Part shown: positions 36,224-44,949 of the stretch, one piece after another
How positions within the stretch are numbered: position 1 is the stretch's first letter
How the letters are laid out: every line of letters begins with the position of its first letter
Assembly: GCF_011947225.1 (NCBI RefSeq)
Contig: NZ_JAATVW010000019.1
Location: 1-64,000, forward strand
Direction: 5' to 3'
Length of the DNA: 64,000 nucleotides
Source of the DNA: Planosporangium flavigriseum
GTDB lineage: Bacteria; Actinomycetota; Actinomycetes; Mycobacteriales; Micromonosporaceae
Made by a program: the position numbers and the translations under genes
Notes under the pieces: generated by a model
What the model saw: the letters and a program-made list of their open reading frames with translations, nothing else
Told to the model about the DNA's origin: nothing
The model's database searches: none

Positions 36224-37906
36224 ATGGGACACAGCCACCCGCACCCCCACGACCACGATGTACCGGAGTCGCTTCCGCCCGTACTCGACGCATCCATTCC
36301 CGACAGTGAGCTGTCGCCGGCAGAGGTGTCGCGGCGCGGCTTCCTGCGCCGAGCCGGCATCCTCGGCGCGGGCGCGGCGGCCGCCGGAGCGTTGGGCGGC
36401 GGCGTGGCGCAGGCGCTCGGTCGCCCGCAGGCGGCACACGCCGACAGGGGCGGGAACGGGGAGCTGGTCTGGCTGGCCGGCGACCATCACATCCACACCC
36501 AGTACAGCCCGGACGGCATGTACCGGGTCTCCGACCACGTGCACCACGCCAGCGCCAATGGCCTGGACTGGATGGTCATCACCGACCACGGCACCGACCA
36601 GCACGCCAAGATCGGCGTCGAGAAGGTGAACCCGGACATCCAGCGCGCCCGCGAGCTGCACAAGGACATGCTCGTCTTCCAGGGCCTGGAGTGGAACATC
36701 CCGTCCGCCGAGCACGGCACGGTCTTCGTGCACCCGGGCAAGGACGAGGTCGCGGTCCTGAAGGAGTTCGAGAACTCCTTCGACGGCTCCGTCAAGAAGG
36801 CGTCCGGCTCCAGCCCGGCCAACGAGGCGCTCGCGATCGCCGGCATCAACTTCCTCGCCGACGCGGTCAACCGCAAGAAGGTGCGGGACGCGCTGTTCCT
36901 GGCCAACCACCCGGCGCGCAAGGGCATCGACTCGCCGCACGAGATCCGGGGCTGGCGCGACGCCCAGCCGCGCATCGCCGTCGGCATGGAGGGCGCGCCC
37001 GGTCACCAGGCCGCCGGCATCAAGAAGCCGAACGGCCCGGGCTCGGGCCGCGGCTACTACGACAGCACCCCCGGCAAGGATTCGTTCCCCGGGTACCCGC
37101 TGGAGAGCTACATCACCTACGGCGGCTTCGACTGGATGACCGCCACCGTCGGAGGCCTCTGGGACAGCCTGCTCGCCGAGGGCAAGGCCTGGTGGATCAC
37201 GGCCAACTCCGACTCGCACTCGGTGTACGGCGACACGGCCACCCGCGGCCCGGGCAGCGACTTCACCAACAACGGGTTCTACAACGACCCGGTGTACTCG
37301 GGCGGCGTCAACCTGGGCAACGGCGACTTCTGGCCCGGCTGGTACAGCCGTACCCACGTCGGCGCGTCGAGCCGCTCGTACGCCGCCGTGATGGACGGCA
37401 TCCGCGCCGGCAGGATCTGGGTCGACCACGGCCGCCTGCTGGACAGCCTGGACGTGTCGGTGCGCGCCGGCGGGTCCCGCGGCACGCTGGGCAGCATGCT
37501 GCAGGCCAAGCGCGGCTCCGACGTGGAGGTGCGGATCCGGATCGGGCTGCCGCAGGAGGCGAACTGGGGCACCTTCGTCCCGCAGCTCAAGCGCATCGAC
37601 GTCATCGTCGGTGACGTGACCGGCCCGGTCGGCAACCGGGACACGTTCACCACGCCGAACACTCGCGTCGTGCAGTCGTTCGAGGTGACCGCGAAGGACA
37701 ACGGGCGCGAGTTCGTGTTCCGCCTGCCGAAGATCGACGGGCCGAAGTACTTCCGCATCCGTGGTACCGACGGCAACCGCAGCGCGCCCGGCCTGATGGG
37801 CGCGTCGGTCGACCCGAACGGCCCAGCCGCGGACGTCTTCGGTGACGCCGACCCGTGGCAGGACCTGTGGTTCTACACCAACCCGATGTGGGTCCTCGCT
37901 CACTGA
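36224..37906 (+). CDS. Tat-exported PHP-domain metallo-hydrolase
   Basis: The 560-residue protein has a twin-arginine signal (SRRGFLRRAGILGAGAAAAG, about 36-55) and a likely cleavage near QAAHAD (~70). The mature part opens with the PHP metal-site motif GDHHIHTQYSPDGMY, followed by WMVITDHGTDQHA, with later metal ligands in FLANHPARKG and ANSDSHSVYGD. PHP domains hydrolyse phosphoesters. The beta-rich C-terminal part (RAGGSRGTLGSMLQAKRGSD, VEVRIRIGL) may bind glycans or lipids. ATG 36224 has GGAG upstream. Its stop overlaps the next gene (TGATG). Confidence 0.85.
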   Translation: MGHSHPHPHDHDVPESLPPVLDASIPDSELSPAEVSRRGFLRRAGILGAGAAAAGALGGGVAQALGRPQAAHADRGGNGELVWLAGDHHIHTQYSPDGMYRVSDHVHHASANGLDWMVITDHGTDQHAKIGVEKVNPDIQRARELHKDMLVFQGLEWNIPSAEHGTVFVHPGKDEVAVLKEFENSFDGSVKKASGSSPANEALAIAGINFLADAVNRKKVRDALFLANHPARKGIDSPHEIRGWRDAQPRIAVGMEGAPGHQAAGIKKPNGPGSGRGYYDSTPGKDSFPGYPLESYITYGGFDWMTATVGGLWDSLLAEGKAWWITANSDSHSVYGDTATRGPGSDFTNNGFYNDPVYSGGVNLGNGDFWPGWYSRTHVGASSRSYAAVMDGIRAGRIWVDHGRLLDSLDVSVRAGGSRGTLGSMLQAKRGSDVEVRIRIGLPQEANWGTFVPQLKRIDVIVGDVTGPVGNRDTFTTPNTRVVQSFEVTAKDNGREFVFRLPKIDGPKYFRIRGTDGNRSAPGLMGASVDPNGPAADVFGDADPWQDLWFYTNPMWVLAH

Positions 37907-38466
37907 TGACCAGCACCAACACCGCTGGCGTGGCCCGCACCGGTAACCCCGGTGCGGGCCGCGTCATCGGCCTCGACTCCGACCACGACAGCATCCCGGC
38001 GGCCGAGCACTGGCTGCACGAGCTCGTGCACCGGCTCGGCCACCCCGCCGACCTGATCGCGTGTACGCACCTGGTGTACGAGCCGCACCCACATGTGGCG
38101 GTGTCGCTCTCTTCGCTTCCCGATGGAGTGGCCCTGCCGCCTGAGGCTCAGCAGCACACCGAGGGCGCCCGCACCGCGGCTGCGGAGCACGGGGCCCGCG
38201 GCGCCGGCCGGGCCGTCCACTACCCCGGCATCGACCTGCTCACCGGCAGCCTTACCGTCGCCGAGGCGATCGAGCGCAGCGCCATCGAGCGGATCGTGAT
38301 GATCGGCGGCGCCGACGCGCCACTCGACACCGTTCTGCACACGCTCGACTACGTCCGTCCGATGTGGAAGGATGGGAAGCTCGCGCTGGTGACCCGGCCG
38401 GGGCCGGAGGGCTCGCTGGTGCCGTTCGAGCTACAGAACCCCACCCCGTGCTGCGCTGACCATTAG
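37906..38466 (+). CDS. Hypothetical protein coupled to the PHP gene
   Basis: The 186-residue soluble protein has no signal peptide. It shows an alpha/beta pattern (RVIGLDSDHDSIPAAEHWLH, IERIVMIGGADAPLDTVLHT, LDYVRPMWKDGKLALVTRPG) and two terminal cysteines (PCCADH). I do not recognise the family. The TGATG overlap with the PHP gene implies co-translation and probably a shared pathway. The gene ends 16 bases before the second ATCTTGG-family palindrome. Confidence 0.65.
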   Translation: MTSTNTAGVARTGNPGAGRVIGLDSDHDSIPAAEHWLHELVHRLGHPADLIACTHLVYEPHPHVAVSLSSLPDGVALPPEAQQHTEGARTAAAEHGARGAGRAVHYPGIDLLTGSLTVAEAIERSAIERIVMIGGADAPLDTVLHTLDYVRPMWKDGKLALVTRPGPEGSLVPFELQNPTPCCADH

Positions 38467-38482
38467 CCGTCCAGCGCGCCCT

Positions 38483-38532
38483 GGATCTTGGGGATTCTGA
38501 CACCGGATCCGGTGTCAGAATTTCCAAGATCC
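38483..38532. terminator. ATCTTGG-family palindrome, copy 2
   Basis: The 50 bases form a loop-free palindrome with 25-base arms starting GGATCTTGG and ending CCAAGATCC. Only two positions differ, and both would be G-U pairs in RNA. The centre is TGACACCGGATCCGGTGTCA, shared with copy 3. It lies between the convergent PHP-partner gene and uppS. Confidence 0.85.
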
Positions 38533-38538
38533 AAAAAG

Positions 38539-39336
38539 CTACAGCTCGGGCGACACCGGGTTGGGAATGGCCCCGCCGTACCGCCGGTCGCGCTTGGCAT
38601 ACAGCTCGCAGGCGTACCACAGGTGGCGGCGGTCGAAGTCCGGCCACAGCGTGTCGAGCGAGATGAACTCCGCGTACGCCGCCTGCCAGATCATGAAGTT
38701 CGACAGCCGCTGCTCGCCCGAGGATCGCAGCACGAGATCGACGTCGGGCAGGTCTGGCTCGTCGAGGTAGCGCGCGAAGACCTTCTCATTGATCTTGTCG
38801 GGCTTGATGCGCCCGGCCGCCACGTCCGCGGCCAGCTTCGCCGCCGCATCGGCGATCTCGGCCCGACCGCCGTAGTTGACGCACATCGTGAACGTCAGCT
38901 CGGTGTTGTGCCGGGTCAGCTGCTCGGCGTACTCCAGCTCGTTGATGACGCTGCGCCACAGCTTCGGCCGCCGCCCGGCCCAGCGCACGCGGATGCCCAT
39001 CTCGTGGAACTCGTCGCGCCGGCGGTGGATGACGTCCCGGTTGAAGTTCATCAGGAAGCGCACCTCGTCCGGGGAACGCTTCCAGTTCTCCGTCGAGAAC
39101 GCGTACGCGCTGACGTACTTGATCCCCAGCTCCAGCGCGCCCTCGATGACATCGAACAGCGCCGCCTCACCGGCCGTGTGGCCGGCGGTGCGGGGCAGGC
39201 CCCGCTCCTTGGCCCACCGGCCGTTGCCGTCCATGATGATCGCCACATGCTGCGGAACGACCTCGGCCGGCAGCGCCGGTGGGCGCGCTCCCGAGGGATG
39301 CGGCGACGGGGGCCGGTAGCTGGTGCGGCGGTTCAA
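38539..39336 (-). CDS. uppS: Isoprenyl transferase (cis-prenyltransferase)
   Basis: The 265-residue enzyme condenses isopentenyl diphosphate in cis to make polyprenyl diphosphates for cell-wall carriers. Motifs: HVAIIMDGNGRWAKERGLPR with catalytic Asp36, GHTAGEAALFDVI, YAFSTENWKRSPDEV and DLVLRSSGEQRLSNFMIWQ. The length and position beside recO match the long-chain decaprenyl diphosphate synthase of M. tuberculosis (Rv2361c), but chain length cannot be read from sequence. Confidence 0.94.
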   Translation of the reverse strand: MNRRTSYRPPSPHPSGARPPALPAEVVPQHVAIIMDGNGRWAKERGLPRTAGHTAGEAALFDVIEGALELGIKYVSAYAFSTENWKRSPDEVRFLMNFNRDVIHRRRDEFHEMGIRVRWAGRRPKLWRSVINELEYAEQLTRHNTELTFTMCVNYGGRAEIADAAAKLAADVAAGRIKPDKINEKVFARYLDEPDLPDVDLVLRSSGEQRLSNFMIWQAAYAEFISLDTLWPDFDRRHLWYACELYAKRDRRYGGAIPNPVSPEL

Positions 39337-39347
39337 CGGGGGTCCTT

Positions 39348-40091
39348 TCAGCGATCAACCAACGGCAGCGAGCGTAGCCCGCGCTCCAAATGCCACTGCA
39401 GATGCGCCGCGATCAGGCCGCTGGCCTCCTTCCGCGGGCCAGGTTCGCTGGCGTCCGCGACGGCCCAGTCGCCCTCGCCGAGCGCGGTCATCAGCTCAAG
39501 CGTGGCCGGCGCGGGACGGGAGGCGCCGGGCGGGCGGCAGTCGGAACAGACACAACCCCCTGCGGGTACGGAGAACGCCCGGTGGACGCCCGCAGTGCCG
39601 CAGACGGCACACTCCCGCAGCGCCGGGGCCCAGCCGGCGATCGCGACTGCCCGCAGCAGGTACGCGTCGAGCACCAGCGACACCGTGTGCTCCCGGTTCG
39701 CCAGCGTCCGCAGGGCGCCGATGGTGAGGAGAAACATCCGCAGCGACGGCTCGTGCTCGACCGGGGTGAGCCGCTCCGCGGCCTCCGCGATCGCGCTGGC
39801 CGCCGTGTAGCGGGAGTAGTCGTCGACCAACCGCTTGCCGTACAGGTCGACGCCCTCGACCTGGCCGATCACGTGCAGGTTTCGGCCCTCGATCCACTGC
39901 ACGTCGATGTGGCCGAACGGCTCGAGGCGGGCCCCGAACCGGGAGGACGTACGCCGTACCCCCTTGCCGACCGCCCGGATCCGGCCGTGGCGGCGCGTCA
40001 GCAGGGTGACGATCCGGTCCGACTCCCCCAGCTTCTGCACGCGTAGCACCACCGCGTCGTCGCGGGTGAGTTTTCCTCGGAAACCGGTCAC
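39348..40091 (-). CDS. recO: DNA repair protein RecO
   Basis: The 247-residue protein has an N-terminal OB fold (DDAVVLRVQKLGESDRIVTLLT, GRIRAVGKGVRRTSSRFG) that binds ssDNA. A helical domain follows, and then a zinc finger with CAVCGTAG and CVCSDC. RecO loads RecA onto SSB-coated DNA in the RecFOR pathway. It sits between era and uppS, the conserved actinobacterial order. Confidence 0.94.
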   Translation of the reverse strand: MTGFRGKLTRDDAVVLRVQKLGESDRIVTLLTRRHGRIRAVGKGVRRTSSRFGARLEPFGHIDVQWIEGRNLHVIGQVEGVDLYGKRLVDDYSRYTAASAIAEAAERLTPVEHEPSLRMFLLTIGALRTLANREHTVSLVLDAYLLRAVAIAGWAPALRECAVCGTAGVHRAFSVPAGGCVCSDCRPPGASRPAPATLELMTALGEGDWAVADASEPGPRKEASGLIAAHLQWHLERGLRSLPLVDR

Positions 40092-40113
40092 CGGCTCATC
40101 GTATTAGTAATCC

Positions 40114-40995
40114 TCAGAAGCCCAGCTTGCGCAGCTGTTTCGGGTCGCGCTGCCAGTCCTTGGCCACCCGTACGTGCAGATCCAGGTAGACCTTCGTGCC
40201 CAGCAGCTCCTCGATATCCTGCCTGGCCCGCCGGCCGACCTCCTTGAGCCGGCTACCACCCTGCCCGATCACGATGCCCTTCTGACTCGGGCGCTCCACG
40301 TAGATGTCGGCGTACACCTTGGTGACCCGGTCCTCCGGAAGCACCTCCTCGACGAGCACCGCGATGGAGTGCGGCAACTCCTCACGTACGCCCTCGAGGG
40401 CCGCCTCCCGGATCATCTCGGCCATGAGCACGTGCTCGGGCTCGTCGGTGATCATGTGATCGGGGTAGAGCTGCGGCGAGGGCGGCAGGTAGCGCGTCAT
40501 CACCTCGGTGAGCGTGTCGATCTGGTCACCCGCGACCGCGCTGACCGGCACAATCTCGGCGAAGTCGCCCAGCTCGCTGACCTCGACGAGGCGCTTGGCC
40601 AGGGTGGCCTTGTCGACCAGGTCGCTCTTGGTGACCACGGCGATCACGGTCGCCTTCAGCGAAGCGAGCTCCCCGGTGATGAACCGGTCGCCCCGTCCGA
40701 CCGGCTCGTTGGCCGGCAGGCACAGGCCGATCACGTCGACCTCGCTCCACGTCTCGCGTACGAGGTCGTTGAGGCGCTCGCCGAGCAGCGTGCGCGGCCG
40801 GTGCAGGCCGGGCGTGTCCACCAGGACGAGCTGGGAGTCGGGGCGGTGCACGACGCCGCGCACGATGTGCCGGGTCGTCTGCGGCTTGTTCGACGTGATC
40901 GCGATCTTCTGGCCCACCAGCGCGTTGGTCAGCGTCGACTTACCGGCGTTCGGCCGCCCGACAAAACAGGCGAAGCCCGCCCGGTACTCGCTCAC
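40114..40995 (-). CDS. era: GTPase Era
   Basis: This 293-residue ribosome-assembly GTPase binds the 3' end of 16S rRNA. G1 is GRPNAGKST, G2 lies at TTRHIVRG, G3 is DTPGLH and G4 is TKSD. The C-terminal KH domain contains VERPSQKGIVIGQGGSRLKE. It overlaps nothing upstream; 80 bases separate it from the cytidine-deaminase-like gene. Confidence 0.96.
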   Translation of the reverse strand: MSEYRAGFACFVGRPNAGKSTLTNALVGQKIAITSNKPQTTRHIVRGVVHRPDSQLVLVDTPGLHRPRTLLGERLNDLVRETWSEVDVIGLCLPANEPVGRGDRFITGELASLKATVIAVVTKSDLVDKATLAKRLVEVSELGDFAEIVPVSAVAGDQIDTLTEVMTRYLPPSPQLYPDHMITDEPEHVLMAEMIREAALEGVREELPHSIAVLVEEVLPEDRVTKVYADIYVERPSQKGIVIGQGGSRLKEVGRRARQDIEELLGTKVYLDLHVRVAKDWQRDPKQLRKLGF

Positions 40996-41075
40996 TCGTT
41001 CCTCCCCGCTGGCGTAAATCTCGCGTATACGAGGCTACGGTCCACGCGAGACGGCGTTGCGGGCGGGCAGCACTG

Positions 41076-41417
41076 TCAGTCCGTGACCACGCCCAGGACG
41101 GTCCCGTCCGGGCCGGCGAGGTAGACCGGTGCGTCCGCCGACAGGTCGCGTACGGTGGCGAGGCCCGCGCCATCCAGCGTGGACGCCTCGGTGACCACAG
41201 CCGCCGCCTCCAGCTTGACCGCGCCGGCCGACACCGCGCTCGCCACCGCGAGCTGCAGCGCCGTCAGCGTGAGCGACGGCAGGACGACACTGGCGGCCGC
41301 GTACGTGCGCCCGTCCCCGTCCCGCACCGCGGCGCCTTCGACGGCGCCCGTACGCGCCCGCGCCGAGCGGGCGAGCGTGACCAGTTTGGCGTCCTCAGGG
41401 GTGAGCTCATCAGGCAT
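41076..41417 (-). CDS. Cytidine-deaminase-like protein lacking the zinc ligands
   Basis: The 113-residue protein has the size and fold pattern of a small cytidine deaminase (LVTLARSARARTGAVEGAAV, TYAAASVVLPSLTLTALQLAVA). However, the catalytic H(C)AE and PCxxC motifs are absent; the corresponding helices contain no Cys or His. It corresponds by position to M. tuberculosis Rv2365c, between corC and era. It is probably non-catalytic. Its start overlaps the corC end by 8 bases, which suggests coupling. Confidence 0.75.
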   Translation of the reverse strand: MPDELTPEDAKLVTLARSARARTGAVEGAAVRDGDGRTYAAASVVLPSLTLTALQLAVASAVSAGAVKLEAAAVVTEASTLDGAGLATVRDLSADAPVYLAGPDGTVLGVVTD

Positions 41418-42729
41418 CGGCTGGTTGCCTCTCCTCGTGTCGGTCCGGCGCTTCCGGCTGCTCTTCGTCCTCGGTCCGGCGCACCAGTACCGTATCGATC
41501 CGGTTCCGGCGGCCGGTCGTGCCCTCGGCGATGAGCCGCAGCCCCGCCACGTCGACGGCGGCGCCCGGGATCGGCACGCGACCCAGCGCCTGCGCCAGCA
41601 GGCCGGCCACGGTCTCCACCTCTTCGGCCGGCAGTTCGGTCTCGAACAGCTCGCCCAGGTCCTCGATCGGCAGCCGGGCGGTGACCCGGACGGCTCCGTC
41701 GGGCAGCCGCTCCACCGGCGGGCGCTCAGCCACGTCGTACTCGTCGGTGATCTCCCCGACGATCTCCTCGAGGATGTCCTCGATCGTCACGAGGCCGGCG
41801 GTGCCGCCGTACTCGTCGACGACGACGGCGATGTGGTTGCGCGCGGCCTGCATCTCCCGCAGCAGGTCGTCGACCGGCTTGGACTCCGGCACGTACGCCG
41901 CCTCGCGCATGATCCGCGCCACCGGCAGCTCGGCCGCGCCCGGATCCCCGCTGGAGGTGCGCCGGACCAGGTCCTTGAGGTAGACGATGCCCAGGACGTC
42001 GTCGACGTTCTCCCCTATCACCGGCATGCGCGAGAAGCCGCTGCGCATTGCGAGCGCCAGGGCCTGGCGCAGGGTCTTGTGCGATTCGATCCACACCATC
42101 TCGGTACGCGGGACCATGACCTCACGCACGATCGTGTGGCCCAGCGCGAACACCGAGTGGATCATCTCGCGTTCGCCGTGCTCGACCACGCCGCGCTCCT
42201 CGGCGAGGTCGACCAGTTCGCGCAGCTCCACCGTGGTCGCGAAGGGCCCTTGACGGTACCCGCGACCGGGCGTGACGGCGTTGCCGATCATGATCAGCAG
42301 CGAGGCGAGCGGGCCGAGCGCCCGGCCCAGCCAGCGCACCAGCGGTGCCATGATCCGCCCCACCGTGTACGCGTGCTGCCGGCCGATCGTCCGCGGCCCG
42401 ACGCCGACCACCACGTAGCTGACGATCGTCATGGAGCCGGCGGTGATCAGGGCCGCCCGCCAGTTCACCCCGAGCTGCTGTGCGGCCACCAGCGCGACGG
42501 TCGTCGTGGCGACCAGCTCGCAGGCCAGCCGCAGCAGGAGCAGCAGGTTGATGTAGCGCGGCGCGTCGGAGGCGACCAGTTGCAGCGTGCGCGCGCCCCG
42601 GACCCGCTCCCGGGCCATCTCGCCGGCCCGCGCCGGGGACACCGCCCCGAGCGCGGCGTCGGTCATCGCGAAGACCCCCGCCAGCACCACCAGCACCACG
42701 GCGGTGATGATCAGACTGACCGGATGCAT
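41410..42729 (-). CDS. CorC/HlyC-type hemolysin-family transporter (DUF21-CBS)
   Basis: The 439-residue protein from ATG 42729 has an N-terminal DUF21 membrane domain with about four spans (LIITAVVLVVLAGVFAMTDA first). Paired CBS domains follow (VMVPRTEMVWIESHKTLRQA, ARIMREAAYVPESKPVDDLL), then a C-terminal CorC_HlyC domain (VRVTARLPIEDLGELFETEL, TVAGLLAQALG). Such proteins are linked to Mg2+/Co2+ efflux. It overlaps ybeY by ATGA, part of the phoH-ybeY-corC cluster. Confidence 0.9.
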   Translation of the reverse strand: MHPVSLIITAVVLVVLAGVFAMTDAALGAVSPARAGEMARERVRGARTLQLVASDAPRYINLLLLLRLACELVATTTVALVAAQQLGVNWRAALITAGSMTIVSYVVVGVGPRTIGRQHAYTVGRIMAPLVRWLGRALGPLASLLIMIGNAVTPGRGYRQGPFATTVELRELVDLAEERGVVEHGEREMIHSVFALGHTIVREVMVPRTEMVWIESHKTLRQALALAMRSGFSRMPVIGENVDDVLGIVYLKDLVRRTSSGDPGAAELPVARIMREAAYVPESKPVDDLLREMQAARNHIAVVVDEYGGTAGLVTIEDILEEIVGEITDEYDVAERPPVERLPDGAVRVTARLPIEDLGELFETELPAEEVETVAGLLAQALGRVPIPGAAVDVAGLRLIAEGTTGRRNRIDTVLVRRTEDEEQPEAPDRHEERQPADA

Positions 42730-43193
42730 CACTGCTTCCCGGCGTCGCGCCAGCTTTCGAGCAGGCGCCCCTGCAGTCCGAACATCTCGCGCTCCTCGTC
42801 GGGCTCGGCGTGGTCGTACCCGAGCAGGTGGAGCACGCCGTGGACGGTGAGCAGCGCGAGTTCGTCGCCGGTGCCGTGACCGGCCTCCGAAGCCTGCCGG
42901 GCCGCCACCTCCGGAGCGAGCACGATGTCGCCGAGCAGCGCCGGCTCGTTGCCGGACTCGCCCGGCCCGTGGTCGATGCTTCCCTCGTCCATCGGGAAGG
43001 CGAGCACGTCGGTCGGCCCTTCGCCGTCCATCCACCGGTGATTGAGCTCAGTCATGTACTCCACGTCGACGAGCAGGATGGACAGCTCGGCGAGCGGGTT
43101 GACACCCATCTCGTCGAGGGCGTGGCGAGCCACGGCGAGGATGGCGTCGGAGTCGACGTCGACCCCGGACTCATTGGCGATCTCGATGGACAT
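42729..43193 (-). CDS. ybeY: Endoribonuclease YbeY
   Basis: The 154-residue single-strand RNase acts in 16S rRNA 3'-end maturation and 70S quality control. The zinc motif H-x3-H-x5-H is intact in [22 protein letters not shown]. The N-terminus [16 protein letters not shown] is family-typical. It is coupled to corC (ATGA) and lies 15 bases after phoH. Confidence 0.95.
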   Translation of the reverse strand: MSIEIANESGVDVDSDAILAVARHALDEMGVNPLAELSILLVDVEYMTELNHRWMDGEGPTDVLAFPMDEGSIDHGPGESGNEPALLGDIVLAPEVAARQASEAGHGTGDELALLTVHGVLHLLGYDHAEPDEEREMFGLQGRLLESWRDAGKQ

Positions 43194-43208
43194 GCGACCT
43201 CAGAGGTT

Positions 43209-44279
43209 TCAGCGCCGGCGGCCGGAACGGCCCTGGGCGGCGCGGTTGGGCACGGCGTGGACGTTGCCGTCGGATTGCTGGGCGGCGTCGAACCGCGCAT
43301 AGGCGTCGACGATGTCGCTCACCAGCCGGTGCCGCACCACGTCGGCGCTGCCCAGCTGGGCGAAGTGGACGTCTTCGAGGCCCTCGAGGATGTCGCGGAC
43401 CACCCGCAGGCCACTCGTGGTGCCGCCGGGCAGGTCGACCTGGGTGACGTCACCCGTGACCACAATCTTGGAGCCGAAGCCGAGCCGCGTCAGGAACATC
43501 TTCATCTGCTCGGGCGTGGTGTTCTGCGCCTCGTCCAGGATGATGAAGGCGTCATTGAGGGTGCGGCCCCGCATGTACGCCAAGGGCGCCACCTCGATCG
43601 TGCCGGCCTGCATCAGTCGCGGGATCGACTCGGGGTCGATCATGTCATGCAGGGCGTCGTAGAGGGGTCGCAGGTACGGGTCGATCTTCTCGTTCAGGGT
43701 TCCCGGAAGGAAGCCCAGCCGCTCGCCCGCCTCGACGGCGGGCCGGGTCAGGATGATCCGGTTAACCTGCTTGGACTGTAGCGCCTGCACAGCCTTGGCC
43801 ATCGCCAGGTAGGTCTTGCCGGTGCCGGCCGGGCCGATACCGAAGATGATCGTGTGCTGGTCGATCGCGTCGACGTAGCGCTTCTGCCCCAAGGTCTTGG
43901 GACGGATCGTGCGACCACGCCGGGACAGGATGTTGAGGGTGAGGACCTCGGCGGGCCGCTCGGTGGTGCCCTCTTCGAGCATGCCGACGGTCCGCCGAAC
44001 GGCGTCAGCGGTCAGTGTCTCGCCTTTCTCGATCAGTTCGAGCAGCTCCGCGAAGATTCGCTCGGCCAGCGCGTTGTCAGCAGGGGCACCCGTGATGGTG
44101 ATCTCGTTTCCCCGTACGTGAACGTCGCTTGCTACGGAGCGCTCAACCAGGCGGAGCAGTTCGTCACCGGCGCCGAGTAGCCGGACCATCGTGTGCGGAT
44201 CCTCGACCGTGATCTTCGTCTGCGCCCGGAGGGGCTCGGCGTGCGCGCCGCTCACGGCGGAGGGTGGAATCTGCGTCAT
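43209..44279 (-). CDS. phoH: PhoH-family ATPase
   Basis: The 356-residue form from ATG 44279 agrees with the length of M. tuberculosis PhoH1. An N-terminal KH-like segment (DPHTMVRLLGAGDELLRLVE, GNEITITGAP) precedes the P-loop domain: Walker A FGIGPAGTGKTYLAMA, Walker B AFIILDEAQNTTPEQMKMF and sensor VVTGDVTQVDLP. PhoH proteins are RNA-associated ATPases linked genetically to YbeY. In-frame ATGs at 44333 and 44444 are possible starts, and no clear ribosome-binding site decides. The C-terminus is basic (GRSGRRR). Confidence 0.92.
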   Translation of the reverse strand: MTQIPPSAVSGAHAEPLRAQTKITVEDPHTMVRLLGAGDELLRLVERSVASDVHVRGNEITITGAPADNALAERIFAELLELIEKGETLTADAVRRTVGMLEEGTTERPAEVLTLNILSRRGRTIRPKTLGQKRYVDAIDQHTIIFGIGPAGTGKTYLAMAKAVQALQSKQVNRIILTRPAVEAGERLGFLPGTLNEKIDPYLRPLYDALHDMIDPESIPRLMQAGTIEVAPLAYMRGRTLNDAFIILDEAQNTTPEQMKMFLTRLGFGSKIVVTGDVTQVDLPGGTTSGLRVVRDILEGLEDVHFAQLGSADVVRHRLVSDIVDAYARFDAAQQSDGNVHAVPNRAAQGRSGRRR

Positions 44280-44471
44280 GGGTCGGCCCGCGGGCCTTAC
44301 GACACCTGCTCTCGCGTTCTGTGCGGCGTCCATACGGCGCCTGCGCTCGTTGGCTATCTGGGTACTCCATGGTATCGGGCCATCCGCATCAGGGTTCACG
44401 CGATTTCGCCGCGAGGCGATTGTGCACGCCTGAGGAACAGCCACACGTGAAAGATCCTGCCCGATTCCTGC

Positions 44472-44819
44472 TCACCTACACACCATCGGGCCGAGCGGCC
44501 CACCGCCGACCACATGGGCGTGTACGTGGAAGACCTCCTGGCCCCCGTACCGGCCGGTGTTGAAGATCGTTCGGTAACCGTTGCTCATCAGCCCCGCGGC
44601 CTTGGCCACCTGGGCAGCCGAGACGAGTACCTCGCCGGCGAGCGCCGGGTCGGCCGCGCTGAGGGCCGCCACGTCCGGAAAGTGCGTCTTCGGGATGACC
44701 AGGACGTGCACGGGAGCCTTCGGCGCGATGTCGCGGAACGCGAGGGTCGCGTCGGTCTCGTACACGACGTCAGCCGGGATCTCCCCGGCGACGATCCGGC
44801 AGAACAGGCAGTCCGTCAC
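44472..44819 (-). CDS. HIT-family nucleotide-binding protein
   Basis: The 115-residue HINT-type protein has CLFCRIVAGEIPADVVYETD (zinc-binding Cys residues near the N-terminus), HVLVIPKTHFPDV, and the histidine triad HVHAHV in EVFHVHAHVVGGGPLGPM. HINT enzymes hydrolyse nucleoside phosphoramidates. It lies upstream of phoH in the same direction with ~190 bases between. Confidence 0.92.
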   Translation of the reverse strand: MTDCLFCRIVAGEIPADVVYETDATLAFRDIAPKAPVHVLVIPKTHFPDVAALSAADPALAGEVLVSAAQVAKAAGLMSNGYRTIFNTGRYGGQEVFHVHAHVVGGGPLGPMVCR

Positions 44820-44880
44820 ACCTGCACAGTACTAACGCGGATCAGGGCCGGCACTATTCCGTCCGGTGCCCTGCCGGCAA

Positions 44881-44949
44881 TGAGATCCGTACTGGTCACC
44901 GGCGGCTCACGCGGCATCGGCCGGGCAGTCGTCCGCGCCTTCGCTGTTA
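44881..44949 (+). pseudogene. N-terminal fragment of a short-chain dehydrogenase
   Basis: The rightward frame from ATG 44881 reads MRSVLVTGGSRGIGRAVVRA then FA, the unmistakable first strand, TGGSRGIG cofactor loop and first helix of an SDR. After 22 residues the similarity ends and the frame runs into the 3' end of rsmE on the other strand (stop at 44947). The rest of the gene has been lost, probably by deletion fusing it to rsmE's end. Confidence 0.6.

Noticed and set aside
36119-37903. A 594-codon open frame antisense to the PHP-domain gene
   Set aside because: Valine/arginine/alanine-rich frame with no domain pattern, exactly opposite a well-supported Tat-PHP protein.
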